Part shown: positions 51,759 to 62,052 of the stretch, piece after piece
Layout of the letters: each line of letters starts with the position of its first letter
Position numbering within the stretch: the first letter of the stretch is position 1
DNA from: Ktedonobacter racemifer DSM 44963
Lineage (GTDB): Bacteria; Chloroflexota; Ktedonobacteria; Ktedonobacterales; Ktedonobacteraceae
Assembly: GCF_000178855.1 (NCBI RefSeq)
Contig: NZ_ADVG01000002.1
Span: forward strand, 1,736,001 to 1,800,000
Length of the DNA stretch: 64,000 bases
Direction of reading: 5' to 3'
Translations under genes and position numbers: made by a program
The notes under the pieces: generated by a model
What the model saw: only the letters and a program-made list of their open reading frames with translations
What the model was told of the DNA's origin: nothing
Database searches by the model: none

Positions 51759-52940
51759 ATGCGTATTATACTTTATCTTGGAAAAGGCGGGGTGGGCAAA
51801 ACAACCATCTCCGCTGCGACCGCCGCGCGTTCCGCAGCACTCGGCAAACGCACGCTGGTTGTCAGTACAGACCTGGCTCATAGCCTGGCAGACTGCTTAG
51901 GGGTACCCTTGACTTCTGAGCCAGGCGAGATCGCGCCCAACCTGTGGGCGCAGGAGGTCAATGTCCTTGATGAGATGCGCCGTGGGTGGGGCAAAGTCCA
52001 GGAGACCATGACACGCACGCTGCGCAAGCAAGGGGTCGACGATGTCATGGCAGAGGAACTGGCCCTGATTCCAGGCATGGACGAGATCGTAAGCCTCGTC
52101 AATATCTACCGCAATGCTGAGCGGGGGAACTTTGACGTGGTGGTGATTGATGCCGCGCCCACCGGTGAGACTGTGCGCCTCCTCAGCATGCCCGATACCT
52201 TTCAGTGGTATGTTGGGCGCCTTTCTGGTATGCGTGGAACCCTTAACCTGGCCCGGCCTTTCCTGAAATCGCTCATCCCAACGACCGAGTTGCTTGATGC
52301 CGTACAGAAATTGAGTGAGCGCGTCAAGGCGTTGCGTGAAGTGCTTAGTGACCCCACAATCACCTCGTACCGTCCCGTGGTGAATCCTGAGCGCATGGTG
52401 ATCAAAGAGGCTCTACGCGCCGAGACCTACCTCTCCCTCTTCGGTTACCCTATCGATAGTGTGGTCTGCAACCGCGTCATTCAGCCCGGCGACTACCAGG
52501 ATGCCTTTCTACGCGAGATGTATAACACACAGGAGAAGCTCCGCCAGCAGATCCATACGACCTTCGCGCCACTTCCCGTCTGGGAGGCACCCTATTATGC
52601 ACAAGAGATTCTAGGCGTGGACGAGCTTGAGAAGCTAGCCCAGGTGGTCTTTGGTGAGCAGGACCCCACCGCCGTCTATCACCAGGGAGCAGTACAGGAG
52701 ATCGTGCGCAAAGAGCAAGGCTATATCCTGCGCCTCCCCCTGCCTCATGTGGAAATGAGCAAGGTCATCATGACCAAGAAAGGCGATGAGATGATTATCG
52801 AGATCGGAAACTTCAAGCGCGATCTCACCCTCCCCGCCATCCTCACGCACCACGAGGCGACCTCCGCTCGCTTCGCAAACAAGGCCTTAGAAATCCATTT
52901 TACCGCCCCCACCGAGGCCGAGAGCGACAAGACAGCATGA
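51759..52940 (+). CDS. ArsA/Get3-family ATPase with C-terminal HSP20-like domain
   Basis: 393 aa. P-loop GKGGVGKTTISAATA with the signature lysine, switch I STDLAHSLADCLG, switch II DAAPTGETVRLL, and VVCNRVIQPGDYQD. The last ~90 residues (YILRLPLPHVEMSKVIMTKK; FKRDLTLPAILTHHEA) look like an alpha-crystallin fold. One ATPase half only, so it would act as a dimer, as in Get3-like targeting. It is 16 kb from the ars island and no arsB exists, so arsenite pumping is unlikely. ATG 51759 follows AATAAGGAAGCTT. Confidence 0.87.
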   Translation: MRIILYLGKGGVGKTTISAATAARSAALGKRTLVVSTDLAHSLADCLGVPLTSEPGEIAPNLWAQEVNVLDEMRRGWGKVQETMTRTLRKQGVDDVMAEELALIPGMDEIVSLVNIYRNAERGNFDVVVIDAAPTGETVRLLSMPDTFQWYVGRLSGMRGTLNLARPFLKSLIPTTELLDAVQKLSERVKALREVLSDPTITSYRPVVNPERMVIKEALRAETYLSLFGYPIDSVVCNRVIQPGDYQDAFLREMYNTQEKLRQQIHTTFAPLPVWEAPYYAQEILGVDELEKLAQVVFGEQDPTAVYHQGAVQEIVRKEQGYILRLPLPHVEMSKVIMTKKGDEMIIEIGNFKRDLTLPAILTHHEATSARFANKALEIHFTAPTEAESDKTA

Positions 52941-52945
52941 TCTTC

Positions 52946-53006
52946 ATTCAGGAAGAGAGCGGCAGGCTGTCGTCATGGACGACAGCCTGCCGCTCTCTTC
53001 CTGAAT
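52946..53006. terminator. Long perfect hairpin, 29-bp stem
   Basis: Arms 52946-52974 and 52978-53006 around ATG, between the converging ATPase and transporter genes. Confidence 0.8.
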
Positions 53007-53013
53007 ATTCCTA

Positions 53014-54297
53014 TTAGTCAGGGGCAACCTCTATCGCTGGCGTGCTTGGGCTCGGCTCTTCCTGAGCATCATCCTTCAGGCGCGCATTGCTCATCGTCAG
53101 GAGGGCGACGACGCCAGCCAGGAGTGTAAGAATGCCTGAGATGTCTAGTAGAGTAACTGTACTCAAGCGGTCGCCCGCACCAGTGGCGAGAATCAGGCCT
53201 GCAAACATAGCGATGGAGAGAAGCGTCTCGAATGCGCCAAAGACACGACCGCGATAACTATCCTCAACCCTGATTTGCAGCAGCGTCTGTGTCGTTACCA
53301 TTAAGCCAACGATAAAGACACCCACTATACCAATCAGGAGCAGAGAGATTAGTAGATGAGGATAGTGGGTGATGATCAAGATGGCACTTCCCGTGGCTAC
53401 CAGTGCCAACACTGCCAGCACAACTGGGCGAACCACTTTACTCACCTGACCCACCAGCAATGCGCCCAATAAAGAACCCACACCCTGGGCGGTAATAATC
53501 CAGCCCAGCGTGACTGATCCGCCATGCAATACCTTTTCTGTCAGCGGCACCAGCATGACATTGAGCACACCTTGCCCTATCATGAGCACACCCATCGTCA
53601 AGAAAACGCCCAGGATGACATCATCACGTTTAACTATCCCCAGGCCACTCCTCCACTCACGCAAGACGTTCTTTGTCGCCTCTCCAACCGAGACCACTGC
53701 CTGAGGCTGTGGTACTGTAGTACGAGCAGGGACAGCAACTAAGGATATCATCAGAGCTGAAAAGAGATAGGTCGCGCTATCCACCACGACCACCCCTGTT
53801 GTGCTCAGCCAGGCATACAGTATACCTCCCAAAGGCGGCCCAATCAGGCGCGTCAGGGCTTCACTAAAAGACGAAAGCGAGTTGGCCCCTATCAAGTCTT
53901 TCTCACCCACAAGCGTAGGAATAAGCGCCATCGAGGCGGGTGTAAAAAATTGGGAGATGATCGCCTGGCACGCGACCGCAACATAGATGACCCATATCAG
54001 GTTCTGTGTATGAACCAGCAAGATCAATAGGAGCACCGCTGCACGCGAAAGGTCGGCAATAATCATCGTCCAACGTCGATCCCAGCGATCAACAAAAACA
54101 CCAGCTAGTGACCCCAGGAGAATACGCGGCAACATCTCAATCATATACATTATGCCCGTCTGTAATACCGAGCCTGTTAACTGATAGATGTAGAATGGTA
54201 GCGCCAGAAGCACCAGCCAGTCACCCGATAACGAGACAATTTGCCCCAACCATAATAACGCAAAATTACGCTTCCTTAGTGCGGTAAACATTCTCAA
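53014..54297 (-). CDS. MFS transporter, macrolide-efflux-like
   Basis: 427 aa, 12 helices. Signature between helices 2 and 3: GVFVDRWDRRWTMI; N-terminal LRKRNFALLWLGQIVSLSGD is typical of the MefA/enterobactin-exporter branch. Likely a proton-driven exporter; substrate unknown. ATG 54297. The ~200 bp upstream are strongly AT-rich, probably its promoter region. Ends 8 bp before the shared long hairpin. Confidence 0.85.
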   Translation of the reverse strand: MRMFTALRKRNFALLWLGQIVSLSGDWLVLLALPFYIYQLTGSVLQTGIMYMIEMLPRILLGSLAGVFVDRWDRRWTMIIADLSRAAVLLLILLVHTQNLIWVIYVAVACQAIISQFFTPASMALIPTLVGEKDLIGANSLSSFSEALTRLIGPPLGGILYAWLSTTGVVVVDSATYLFSALMISLVAVPARTTVPQPQAVVSVGEATKNVLREWRSGLGIVKRDDVILGVFLTMGVLMIGQGVLNVMLVPLTEKVLHGGSVTLGWIITAQGVGSLLGALLVGQVSKVVRPVVLAVLALVATGSAILIITHYPHLLISLLLIGIVGVFIVGLMVTTQTLLQIRVEDSYRGRVFGAFETLLSIAMFAGLILATGAGDRLSTVTLLDISGILTLLAGVVALLTMSNARLKDDAQEEPSPSTPAIEVAPD

Positions 54298-54574
54298 GCT
54301 CCTTCAAATTTTTTAAGACTCTGTATTCTGCCCCACAACATTCGCTCACTACCAAACAAAAAACTTCAACTATTTGCAATAAAACACCAATTATATGGCA
54401 ATATTAACATCTATCTCAGCAAAAGTCAATATCTATTTGCTTATTTTTGGCAATTAAAAGCAAATATTTAACAAGTTGATCTGTATTTCACCAGCCTCTA
54501 CCGCTTCCCTCTATGGTACATTGAAAGTATTGGAGGTATGACGTCTCACTCATCCACATATGAAGGAGTTTCCC

Positions 54575-55513
54575 ATGAAGATCTTCGTCGTCGGAACCAC
54601 CGGGGTCCTTGGACGTGCGCTCCTCCCTCAATTGCAGCAGCGGGGACATACTGTGCGTACCCTGGCGCGTACGCTTGAGAAGGCTCGCGCACTGGAAGCT
54701 GCTGGCGTCGAGGCCGTTATAGGCGACCTCCTGGCTCCCGCCACTGTTGAACACCTGCCTTCACATATCTCTGGCTGTCATGCGGTTGTACACACAGCAA
54801 CCGCCATTCCACGCGATCCCAATCATCCTGATCCCGACGCCTGGAGGGCCACAACACGCCTGCGGACAGAAGGGACACAATCCTTGTTAAGCGCCACGCT
54901 CGCGGCTAAAGCCAGGCGTTATATCCAGTTGAGTACTGTCATGGCCTACCCCGATGGAGGCGACTTCTGGCTGCACGAGAATGTGCCCCTGGATAGCTCA
55001 CCTGCGCGTGCGACTATCTGCGCCCCTGTGATCAAAATGGAAGAGATGGTCAGTTCGTTCCATCCCAGCCAGCTCCACTGGTGCATTTTGCGCGCGGGAC
55101 AATTTGTGGGTCCAGGGACCGATCAGGAGAACCAGCTTGAAGGGCTGCGAGCTAGTCGCCTGACGGTTCCCGGCAGGGGACAGAGCTACCTCTCACTTGT
55201 GCATGTCAATGACATGGCCTCTGCGATCGTGACAGCGCTGGAATCAGCCCCGGCTGGCTCTACCTTCAATATCGTTGATGAACCCATTCAATATGGGGAT
55301 TACCTCGACCGCCTGGCAAACCTGCTGCATGTGCCACACCCGGTACGCCAGCCAGAGCTGCCTGAACCACACTCCTGCCGCTGTAGCAACGAAGCTGCGC
55401 GCACCCGCCTTGGGTGGTCCCCCCAGCGAGGTATCTGGCCCGATGAAGAGCAACTAGGGACCGCCCCAACAACCGTTTCGAGTACAACCCAGGCTCGACG
55501 TGCCGCCAGATAA
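54575..55513 (+). CDS. NAD(P)-dependent epimerase/reductase (extended SDR)
   Basis: 312 aa. Rossmann glycine motif VVGTTGVLGRALLP, VIGDLLAP, HTATAIPRD, then a substrate region QLSTVMAYPDGGDFWLHENV; the canonical YxxxK is not evident, so it may be atypical. ATG 54575 follows GAAGGAGTTTCCC; ATG 54560 is in frame but lacks the site. Ends 1 bp before a long hairpin. Substrate unknown. Confidence 0.8.
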   Translation: MKIFVVGTTGVLGRALLPQLQQRGHTVRTLARTLEKARALEAAGVEAVIGDLLAPATVEHLPSHISGCHAVVHTATAIPRDPNHPDPDAWRATTRLRTEGTQSLLSATLAAKARRYIQLSTVMAYPDGGDFWLHENVPLDSSPARATICAPVIKMEEMVSSFHPSQLHWCILRAGQFVGPGTDQENQLEGLRASRLTVPGRGQSYLSLVHVNDMASAIVTALESAPAGSTFNIVDEPIQYGDYLDRLANLLHVPHPVRQPELPEPHSCRCSNEAARTRLGWSPQRGIWPDEEQLGTAPTTVSSTTQARRAAR

Positions 55514-55514
55514 A

Positions 55515-55574
55515 GTAAGAAAGATGGACATGGCGCAGGGGCAAATGCCCCTGCGCCATGTCCATCTTTCCTAC
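55515..55574. terminator. Long hairpin, 29-bp stem with one mismatch
   Basis: Arms 55515-55543 and 55546-55574, loop AA. Confidence 0.75.
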
Positions 55575-55806
55575 CTCCGGTGAGCTTGTGAGCAGGCAGG
55601 GCAAAGAATGGGTAGTCCTTGAGAAGCATTGTCGCGCTCTCATGAGAGCTTGACATCTGTTCCATAAAACCTCTATCATGGGGGTGAGATCGACAACGAC
55701 ATGACACGGCCTATCAGTCTATCTAAATAGCGCTTACCGCTAAAAAATCTATTGTCTGGTCGCCAGCGTGGCGCGCCTACAGCACACTATCTTATACATT
55801 TTCTTT

Positions 55807-58548
55807 ATGGCACAAACACAAATAAATGCTCTCGCGCCCCATATTGAGCGTGCGCGCAAAATCTTACAACATGAAAAACGCACCCAGTACCAGGATAAAG
55901 CCATCCTTGGTGGAGGGCTAGAAACCTTTATTGCCCGCTGGGTGGACGAAACGCGCCCACTGCTACAGAATATCGGCCTTGACCCCGCTATCGTGCTACG
56001 CCTGCGAACGCACCTGGAGGGGTATCGCCAGCTTACACCAGACCAGCGTGCCAGTCGCCTGGTCCTGGTCCTGGCTGATCTAAACGAGCTTGATGGAGCA
56101 CCCGCCTCCACTACGCCCCAAAGCGCCGCACCAGTCGTTCTCCAGGGAAAGCAGGCAACAACGCTCCCTCAGAATGCTAACACAACACAGGCTGCACCAG
56201 CGCCACGCCAGCAGAAACAGCCGACTGCGCCATCATCCACGCCTGCTACGCGCCGCCCACCTGCTCCCCCCCCGGAGGAACCTGATGTGCCTCACGTAAA
56301 GCGCCCGGTCGAGCCGCCGCCACCACCACCACCAAACACTATTCGCCTCGAAGCGGGTATGAGCCAGGGGCATACCTCGCTTACGCTCCTCAGCGCGGAT
56401 GTCAACGCGGTACCCGGTGTGGGTCCCACGACCTTGAAACACCTGCATCACCTGGGAATTCACACCGTGCACGACCTGCTCTTCTATTTCCCGCGTGAGC
56501 ACCGCGATTATAGCAAGATCACGCCCATCGTCGATGTCCCCTTCAATGAGGTCTCGACTACTATGGGCCTGATCTGGGAGGTCACAGTCAAGCGCACCAG
56601 GGGCAATCAGTCCCGCACCATCGCCACTATCTCGGACGACAGCGGCAAGCTCTACGCCACCTGGTTTAACCAGCCATATCTACAGAAACAGTTGGAGCGC
56701 GCGCAGGGCTGCTATATCGTGATAACGGGCAAGAAACAGCGCTTTGGCAACAAGGTCGAGTTTAATGTACAGAGCCATGAGCTGCCCGAACAGAACGATC
56801 TGCTCAACACTGGCCGCCTCGTGCCGACCTATGCGTTGACCGCGGGCCTCTCGGCCAAGGTGCTGCGTCGCTTTACCAAGTGGGTAGTTGATCGCTATGC
56901 CCAGATGGTTCCCGATCACCTTCCCACGCCGATCCGCGATATGGGCCAGCTGATACCGCTGTCCGAGGCCGTGGCAAAAATCCACTATCCAGATAATGAA
57001 GAAGAGCGCCAGCGCGCCTATCGTCGCCTCGCCTTTGACGAACTCTTTATGATCCAGCTCGGCATGCAGGAGCGCCGCGAGCGCTGGCAATTTGAGGCCC
57101 CCCAGGGCAACGCCTTAACCATCTATCCCGATAAGATCTTTATCGGGCCCCCGGCTGATGAGAGCCAGGACACGCCTCCCACCAGCGGCACTACTATAAG
57201 CAATATCGGCATTGGCTCGACGCTCTGGTCGGTGACGGCGACCGACGCGCCTCTAGAGGCGACGCTTCCCTTTCACTACACCGATGCGCAGTGCCGCGTG
57301 ATCAACGAGATATTCATCGATATGGCGAAGAGCAAACCGATGTGCCGCCTGCTGCAAGGTGATGTCGGAGCCGGTAAGACCGCTGTCGCCGCCGCGGGCC
57401 TCTTTATGGCGGTCCTCAATGGCAGCCAGGGCGCGATCATGGCCCCCACCGAGCTGCTGGCGGAGCAACATGCGCGCAGTATCAGCAAGATGCTTGAACC
57501 CTTCGGGATTCGCACCGTCCTCCTCACTGGCAGCCAGCGGGCCAGCGAGCGCGCCCGTGGACGCGCCATGCTGGAGAGCGGCGAGGCCGCCGTGGCTATC
57601 GGCACCCACGCCCTGATCCAGGATGATGTCAAGTTTTATAAGCTGGGACTGGTCATTGTGGACGAGCAACATCGCTTTGGCGTTGAGCAGCGCGATGCCC
57701 TGCGCAAGAAGGGGTATCATCCGCACATGCTCGTCATGACGGCCACGCCCATTCCGCGGACCCTCTCCCTGACGCTCTACGGAGACCTGGATGTCTCTGT
57801 TATCGATCAATTGCCTCCAGGGCGCCAGAAGATCATCTCACGTTGGCGCACAGGCGCACGCCGAGCTGAGTCTTATGATACTATTCGCCAGCAGGTGGAG
57901 GAGGGTCACCAGGCCTTTATCATCTGCCCCTTGATCGAGGAGTCCGAGTCGCTCCAGGTCAAGGCCGCGACAACTGAGTATGAGCGCCTGCAACGCGAGG
58001 TCTTTCCAACTCTACGCCTCGGCCTCCTGCATGGCGCGATGAAGCCCGCTGAGAAAGACCAGGTCATGCACCGCTTCCGCGACCATAAGCTTGATATTCT
58101 GGTCGCGACCTCGGTCATTGAAGTGGGTATCGATGTTCCCAATGCCACAGTCATGGTCATTGAAGATGCCGACCGCTTTGGCCTCTCGCAACTCCACCAG
58201 TTCCGTGGTCGCGTTGGGCGCGGCAAACACCAATCTTACTGCTATGTGCTGAGCGAAGACGCGGGCGCGCAATCACAGGAGCGCCTGGGAGTCTTTGAGG
58301 AGATTGATGATGGCTTCAAGCTCGCTGAGGAGGATCTACGCCTGCGCGGTCCCGGCGACTTCATTGGCGTGCGCCAGAGCGGAATGCCAGAGATGCGCAT
58401 CGCCGATCTTAGCGATACACGCATGATCGAACTCACACGCAGGATCGCCGCCAGCGTCTGGGCAGGCGATCCCTACCTGCGCAAGCCAGAGCACACGGCG
58501 CTCCGCGAGCGGATGCACCTCTTCTGGCAAGACTTCATGGCACATTAG
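55807..58548 (+). CDS. recG: ATP-dependent DNA helicase RecG
   Basis: 913 aa, longer than the usual ~690-780 because of an N-terminal extension (residues 1-200) with a Pro/Ala-rich linker, as in several Chloroflexota. Wedge/OB domain around VPGVGPTTLKHLHHLGIHTV and ATWFNQPYLQKQLE; helicase motifs GDVGAGKTAVAA, APTELLAEQHA, IVDEQHRFGVEQR, MTATPIPRTL, ATSVIEVGIDVPNA and QFRGRVGRGKHQSYC. It regresses stalled forks. ATG 55807; a GTG at 55768 is also open. Confidence 0.95.
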   Translation: MAQTQINALAPHIERARKILQHEKRTQYQDKAILGGGLETFIARWVDETRPLLQNIGLDPAIVLRLRTHLEGYRQLTPDQRASRLVLVLADLNELDGAPASTTPQSAAPVVLQGKQATTLPQNANTTQAAPAPRQQKQPTAPSSTPATRRPPAPPPEEPDVPHVKRPVEPPPPPPPNTIRLEAGMSQGHTSLTLLSADVNAVPGVGPTTLKHLHHLGIHTVHDLLFYFPREHRDYSKITPIVDVPFNEVSTTMGLIWEVTVKRTRGNQSRTIATISDDSGKLYATWFNQPYLQKQLERAQGCYIVITGKKQRFGNKVEFNVQSHELPEQNDLLNTGRLVPTYALTAGLSAKVLRRFTKWVVDRYAQMVPDHLPTPIRDMGQLIPLSEAVAKIHYPDNEEERQRAYRRLAFDELFMIQLGMQERRERWQFEAPQGNALTIYPDKIFIGPPADESQDTPPTSGTTISNIGIGSTLWSVTATDAPLEATLPFHYTDAQCRVINEIFIDMAKSKPMCRLLQGDVGAGKTAVAAAGLFMAVLNGSQGAIMAPTELLAEQHARSISKMLEPFGIRTVLLTGSQRASERARGRAMLESGEAAVAIGTHALIQDDVKFYKLGLVIVDEQHRFGVEQRDALRKKGYHPHMLVMTATPIPRTLSLTLYGDLDVSVIDQLPPGRQKIISRWRTGARRAESYDTIRQQVEEGHQAFIICPLIEESESLQVKAATTEYERLQREVFPTLRLGLLHGAMKPAEKDQVMHRFRDHKLDILVATSVIEVGIDVPNATVMVIEDADRFGLSQLHQFRGRVGRGKHQSYCYVLSEDAGAQSQERLGVFEEIDDGFKLAEEDLRLRGPGDFIGVRQSGMPEMRIADLSDTRMIELTRRIAASVWAGDPYLRKPEHTALRERMHLFWQDFMAH

Positions 58549-58558
58549 CACCCCTAAA

Positions 58559-58618
58559 AACAAACGGGGTCAGGGTGTCTAGAAATCATAGCGACGAGAC
58601 ACCCTGACCCCGTTTGTT
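58559..58618. terminator. Hairpin, 22-bp stem with 16-base loop
   Basis: Arms 58559-58580 and 58597-58618; between recG and a converging small gene. Confidence 0.75.
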
Positions 58619-58627
58619 AAGAGTAGG

Positions 58628-58834
58628 TTATGCTGACCTGGAGTCGCCCCAGAGTCCAAAAAGTCTGCGTTTTAAAGAGCCGCGCACGCGCTGCCACGAG
58701 AGCGAGAGCATCGCCTCACGTAATCTCTCGGCCTGCATATGCTCAATCGCTTCGAATTCGTCTATATCTATGTCACCATTGATATAGCGTTGTGACGCTA
58801 CCCAGAGCGCCTGTTCCCGTTCCTCTGCCGTCAT
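58628..58834 (-). CDS. Small acidic/basic hypothetical protein
   Basis: 68 aa from ATG 58834 (GTG 58840 is possible). N-terminal TAEEREQALWVASQRYINGD resembles SHOCT/short C-terminal oligomerisation-type helices (YINGDIDIDEFE), followed by a basic tail. Site GAGAGGGCG lies upstream. Converges on recG with a long hairpin between. Confidence 0.55.
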   Translation of the reverse strand: MTAEEREQALWVASQRYINGDIDIDEFEAIEHMQAERLREAMLSLSWQRVRGSLKRRLFGLWGDSRSA

Positions 58835-59077
58835 AGACACTTCGCCCTCTCGATGTTTTGTGATCCTGCTGACTATTCTTCTTCAGTGGTTCTGTCAAGT
58901 AGATACTTCGCGCGATATACAGGCCACCAGGTAAACAAACGATATCTTGACTACAATGTCAAAAAACATGCTTTTATAGTGCCAATTTGTTTAATTGTAA
59001 CGCCAAAAGGACCTATTTTCAAGCTTTTATTAATAAAAAATTGCCTATATAACGTATAGAGGCAATACGTTGCTCAG

Positions 59078-59935
59078 CTAGGCCACCAGTTTCTCGCTGA
59101 TCAAGATGACCGCGGCCACGCGGCTCGCCAGCATCAGCAGTACCTCTTTTACATCCTGTGAATCAAAGGCGTCCTCAGTGTAGCTATCAAAACAGAGAAC
59201 GCCCAGGCAGCGCGTGCTGTTGGGCTTCTCGGGATCGCTGCCCATTATGGGAACACTCACAAGCGAGCGATAGGGAGGGAATGGTCGTCGCCCTCGAGGC
59301 TTCTTATACGCCTCCAGGTCGCAGACCCAGAAATTATCAATGCGCTTCATATGCCCAACCAGGAGACGGCCGCTAACAAAGGCCTCGCCCGCTACACCAC
59401 TATCACGCTCGCGCTTCGATTCATCTTTACCAATATAAAACTCTATGTCTTCCTGGCTCTCCTGCGGCATATCGAAACCCACCCAGTAGCGCAGGAACTC
59501 ACCTTTTACATCAGGCACAAGGATCGCAGCCCTGCTCACTGTTCCATCAAACTCGTTTGTGGCATCCAGCAGGACATCTTTGAGCAGGCGCTCAACCTGG
59601 CGTGTCCCACGCTGTTCTGGCTGCCAGCTTGCCAGCAAACGCAGCAGGGACCCATCGAGAGCAATCATCTTATTGGCGCGCTTCAATGCAACCTGGAGCA
59701 CAGAGATCTGCAACCAGCCGAAGCCCATGCCCAACACTCCCAGGACCACGACAACCGCCACGATGGTCCATGGTAACGCGTCGTGCTGGAAAGCTCCACT
59801 CAAGCCATTGAGCGTGAGCTGAAAGATTTCATCCGCCCGGTTGCCAATGATTCCATCAATGGCCGCAGTGGCAATCAGGGCCGCCACTGTGCCTAAAGCG
59901 AGTAGCACCCTCTTCTGCTTGAACCATTTGCGCAT
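59078..59935 (-). CDS. Membrane-anchored GAF-domain protein
   Basis: 285 aa. Two N-terminal helices (VLLALGTVAALIATAAI; WTIVAVVVVLGVLGMGFGWL), a linker helix, then a GAF domain over ~115-280 (SRAAILVPDVKGEFLRYWVG; SLVSVPIMG; CLGVLCFDSYTEDAF). No output domain, as with the GAF protein at 3659. ATG 59935 follows GAGGAAAGGAGGCCCAGGAG. Sensor role inferred. Confidence 0.8.
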   Translation of the reverse strand: MRKWFKQKRVLLALGTVAALIATAAIDGIIGNRADEIFQLTLNGLSGAFQHDALPWTIVAVVVVLGVLGMGFGWLQISVLQVALKRANKMIALDGSLLRLLASWQPEQRGTRQVERLLKDVLLDATNEFDGTVSRAAILVPDVKGEFLRYWVGFDMPQESQEDIEFYIGKDESKRERDSGVAGEAFVSGRLLVGHMKRIDNFWVCDLEAYKKPRGRRPFPPYRSLVSVPIMGSDPEKPNSTRCLGVLCFDSYTEDAFDSQDVKEVLLMLASRVAAVILISEKLVA

Positions 59936-60727
59936 CTCCTGGGCCTCCTTTCCCTCCTCTTCTGCCGATGCAATCTCTATTATCTCATACTATCCTTCTT
60001 CTAGATAGATATCTATCTCTACATAAACATCTTCATAGAGTAAGGTATGTTATGACAGGTTTCGGGCATCCACCCGAAACCTGTCATAACATACACCTCA
60101 TCATTGAGAAGCACATCCGGATTTCTTTATAATAAGTCAGAACTGACTTAACATCACCTGTTATTCCGCAAGCTGCATAAAATAAACTTTTAACAGCTTT
60201 ACCAATTGTGACAACTGACACATTAAATACCAACTGGTCAATATGGCAAAGACCATAAAAGCCCTGCCCACTTTGGGTAGGGCTTTGCAGAGAATACTGG
60301 AAATACGTTATGCTATGACCAGTCACACAAATGCAAACGTTGAGTCATCCTGATGACGCTCACCTCTTTGTCCAGGACCACAAATTGACATTGCTTGACG
60401 CTGAAATCAGTTGGCTTGACGCACAATAGCCCATCTACGCACATCTCCCCCAGGCAACTTCCACTTCTGTACCCTCATAGGCGAGAGAGATGGCTGGAAA
60501 CAACTGGGGCATATTTTTAGCCCATCAGGTCAATTTTGACTTAACGTAGATTTCACGTCATAATTGACGGCCTTTGCTGGTAGAAAGTAGCTCACGACGC
60601 GAGGGTACAGCAACTATCGCTTCTGCTGCATCGTCTGAGGCAGGTCAGGTATTTCTACCTACTTAGACGCAGCCAGTGAGGTCTGCTAAAAATACGGAAC
60701 AGGACACACACTTTGAGGAGCACAGTT
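59936..60727. other. Long gap with hairpins and dyads, no gene
   Basis: Contains a 22-bp-stem hairpin (60045-60066 / 60073-60094, loop CATCCA), a perfect TAAGTCAG-AA-CTGACTTA dyad at about 60134-60151, and a terminator-like AAAGCCCTGCCC / GGGTAGGGCTTT at 60258-60286. From 60390 to 60570 the trinucleotide-rich motif TTGAC or GTCAA occurs repeatedly, which could be operators for the transporter at 60728. Confidence 0.5.
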
Positions 60728-61981
60728 ATGGATAAACAGCAACGCACGGCACTCCTGCTGATGACGCTGACTGTCCTGATCGATATTACAGGGTTTGGCC
60801 TGGTAATTCCCCTCCTGCCCTTCTGGGCAGAGCATTTTGGGGCCGACGCCTTTATGATTGGCATGCTCACCAGTCTCTATGCCCTGGCCCAGTTCCTCTT
60901 TACACCCATTCTCGGCACTCTTTCAGATCGCTATGGGCGCAAACCGATCATTGTTATCTCCCTCGTCATTGAGGCGCTCTCCCTGGTGCTCACGGCCCTG
61001 GCGGGTTCGCTGCCTATGTTGCTGGTGGCGCGCTTCGTTGGCGGCCTGGGAGCCTCAAATATCGGCTCGGCTCAGGCCTTCGTTGCCGATGTCACGCCGC
61101 CGGAGAAACGCGCGCAAGGCATGGGTATGATCGGCGCCGCGATTGGGCTGGGCTTTGTCATCGGTCCCGCCCTGGGTGGCCTGCTCGCTGGCGCATATCC
61201 TGGACTACCGTTCTGGATCGCCGCCACAGTCGCCCTCCTCAATGCCGCGCTCGTGATTGTGCTTCTGCCTGAGAGCCGCAAACGCCTGGCAGGCCAGGAG
61301 CAGGGGCAGAACAAAAAGGCCGGTAAGAGCGGGATTGGCGCCTTCTTCTCCGGGTGGGGCAACCTGGCTCATAACCCTGTGGTGCTCTCGCTGATCCTGA
61401 TCAACCTGCTCTACACCGTCGCCTTTACGGGGATGGAGAATATCTTTCCGCTCTTCACTCAGCATTACTTTCACTGGGGAGCAACACAGAACGCCTTTGT
61501 CTTTACCTACATCGGCGTCATCATCGTCATCATGCAGGGAGGGCTGGTCAGCCAGCTTGTCAAGCGCTGGCGTGAGCGAGGTGTCATGCTGGCCGGGCTG
61601 GTACTTATGGCGCTTGGGCTTATCGCCCTGGCCTTTAGCACTCAGCTCTCCTGGCTCATGGTCACGCTGGGTGTTCTCAGCATCGGCGATGGCGCGGTGA
61701 GTCCCACCGTCTCGACGCTACTCTCCTTCGCCAGTCCCGGCGAAACCCAGGGTGAACTGCTCGGACTGTCTCAGGGCTTCGCGGGCCTGGCTCGCATCAT
61801 TGGCCCCTTGATCGCCGGTGCTATTTATAAGATAGGTAGCGCGGGCACGCCCTTTATCGTGGGTGGTATACTTGTGGTGCTGGCGACGCTTGTAGCCTTC
61901 CCCACAATTGCACGAGTTACACAGCCTGCGCAGCCAGCCCGGGCCGATGCCGTCGAGGTTCCCTCCTCGTCCCACGACTAG
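60728..61981 (+). CDS. MFS transporter, TetA-like drug efflux family
   Basis: 417 aa, 12 helices. Motif A GTLSDRYGRKPIIVISL; helix 1 TLTVLIDITGFGLVIPLLPF; ARFVGGLGASNIGSAQAFVA with VTPPEKRAQGMGMIGAAIGL (motif C region). ATG 60728 follows TTTGAGGAGCACAGTT. Similar to tetracycline/multidrug exporters; substrate not deducible. A small membrane protein follows 71 bp later. Confidence 0.87.
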   Translation: MDKQQRTALLLMTLTVLIDITGFGLVIPLLPFWAEHFGADAFMIGMLTSLYALAQFLFTPILGTLSDRYGRKPIIVISLVIEALSLVLTALAGSLPMLLVARFVGGLGASNIGSAQAFVADVTPPEKRAQGMGMIGAAIGLGFVIGPALGGLLAGAYPGLPFWIAATVALLNAALVIVLLPESRKRLAGQEQGQNKKAGKSGIGAFFSGWGNLAHNPVVLSLILINLLYTVAFTGMENIFPLFTQHYFHWGATQNAFVFTYIGVIIVIMQGGLVSQLVKRWRERGVMLAGLVLMALGLIALAFSTQLSWLMVTLGVLSIGDGAVSPTVSTLLSFASPGETQGELLGLSQGFAGLARIIGPLIAGAIYKIGSAGTPFIVGGILVVLATLVAFPTIARVTQPAQPARADAVEVPSSSHD

Positions 61982-62052
61982 GCCCATCCAGGCCTACATT
62001 CACCATTTTCAATTACAATTACAACTACAACACTGTAAGGAGTTTTCGTAAC

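Noticed and set aside
51759..52940. ArsA as part of the arsenic resistance system
   Set aside because: It is outside the island, no ArsB is present, and the C-terminal fold points to a Get3/chaperone-type role.
58853..59059. 68-codon plus-strand frame
   Set aside because: AT-rich filler between converging and diverging genes without ribosome site or homology.
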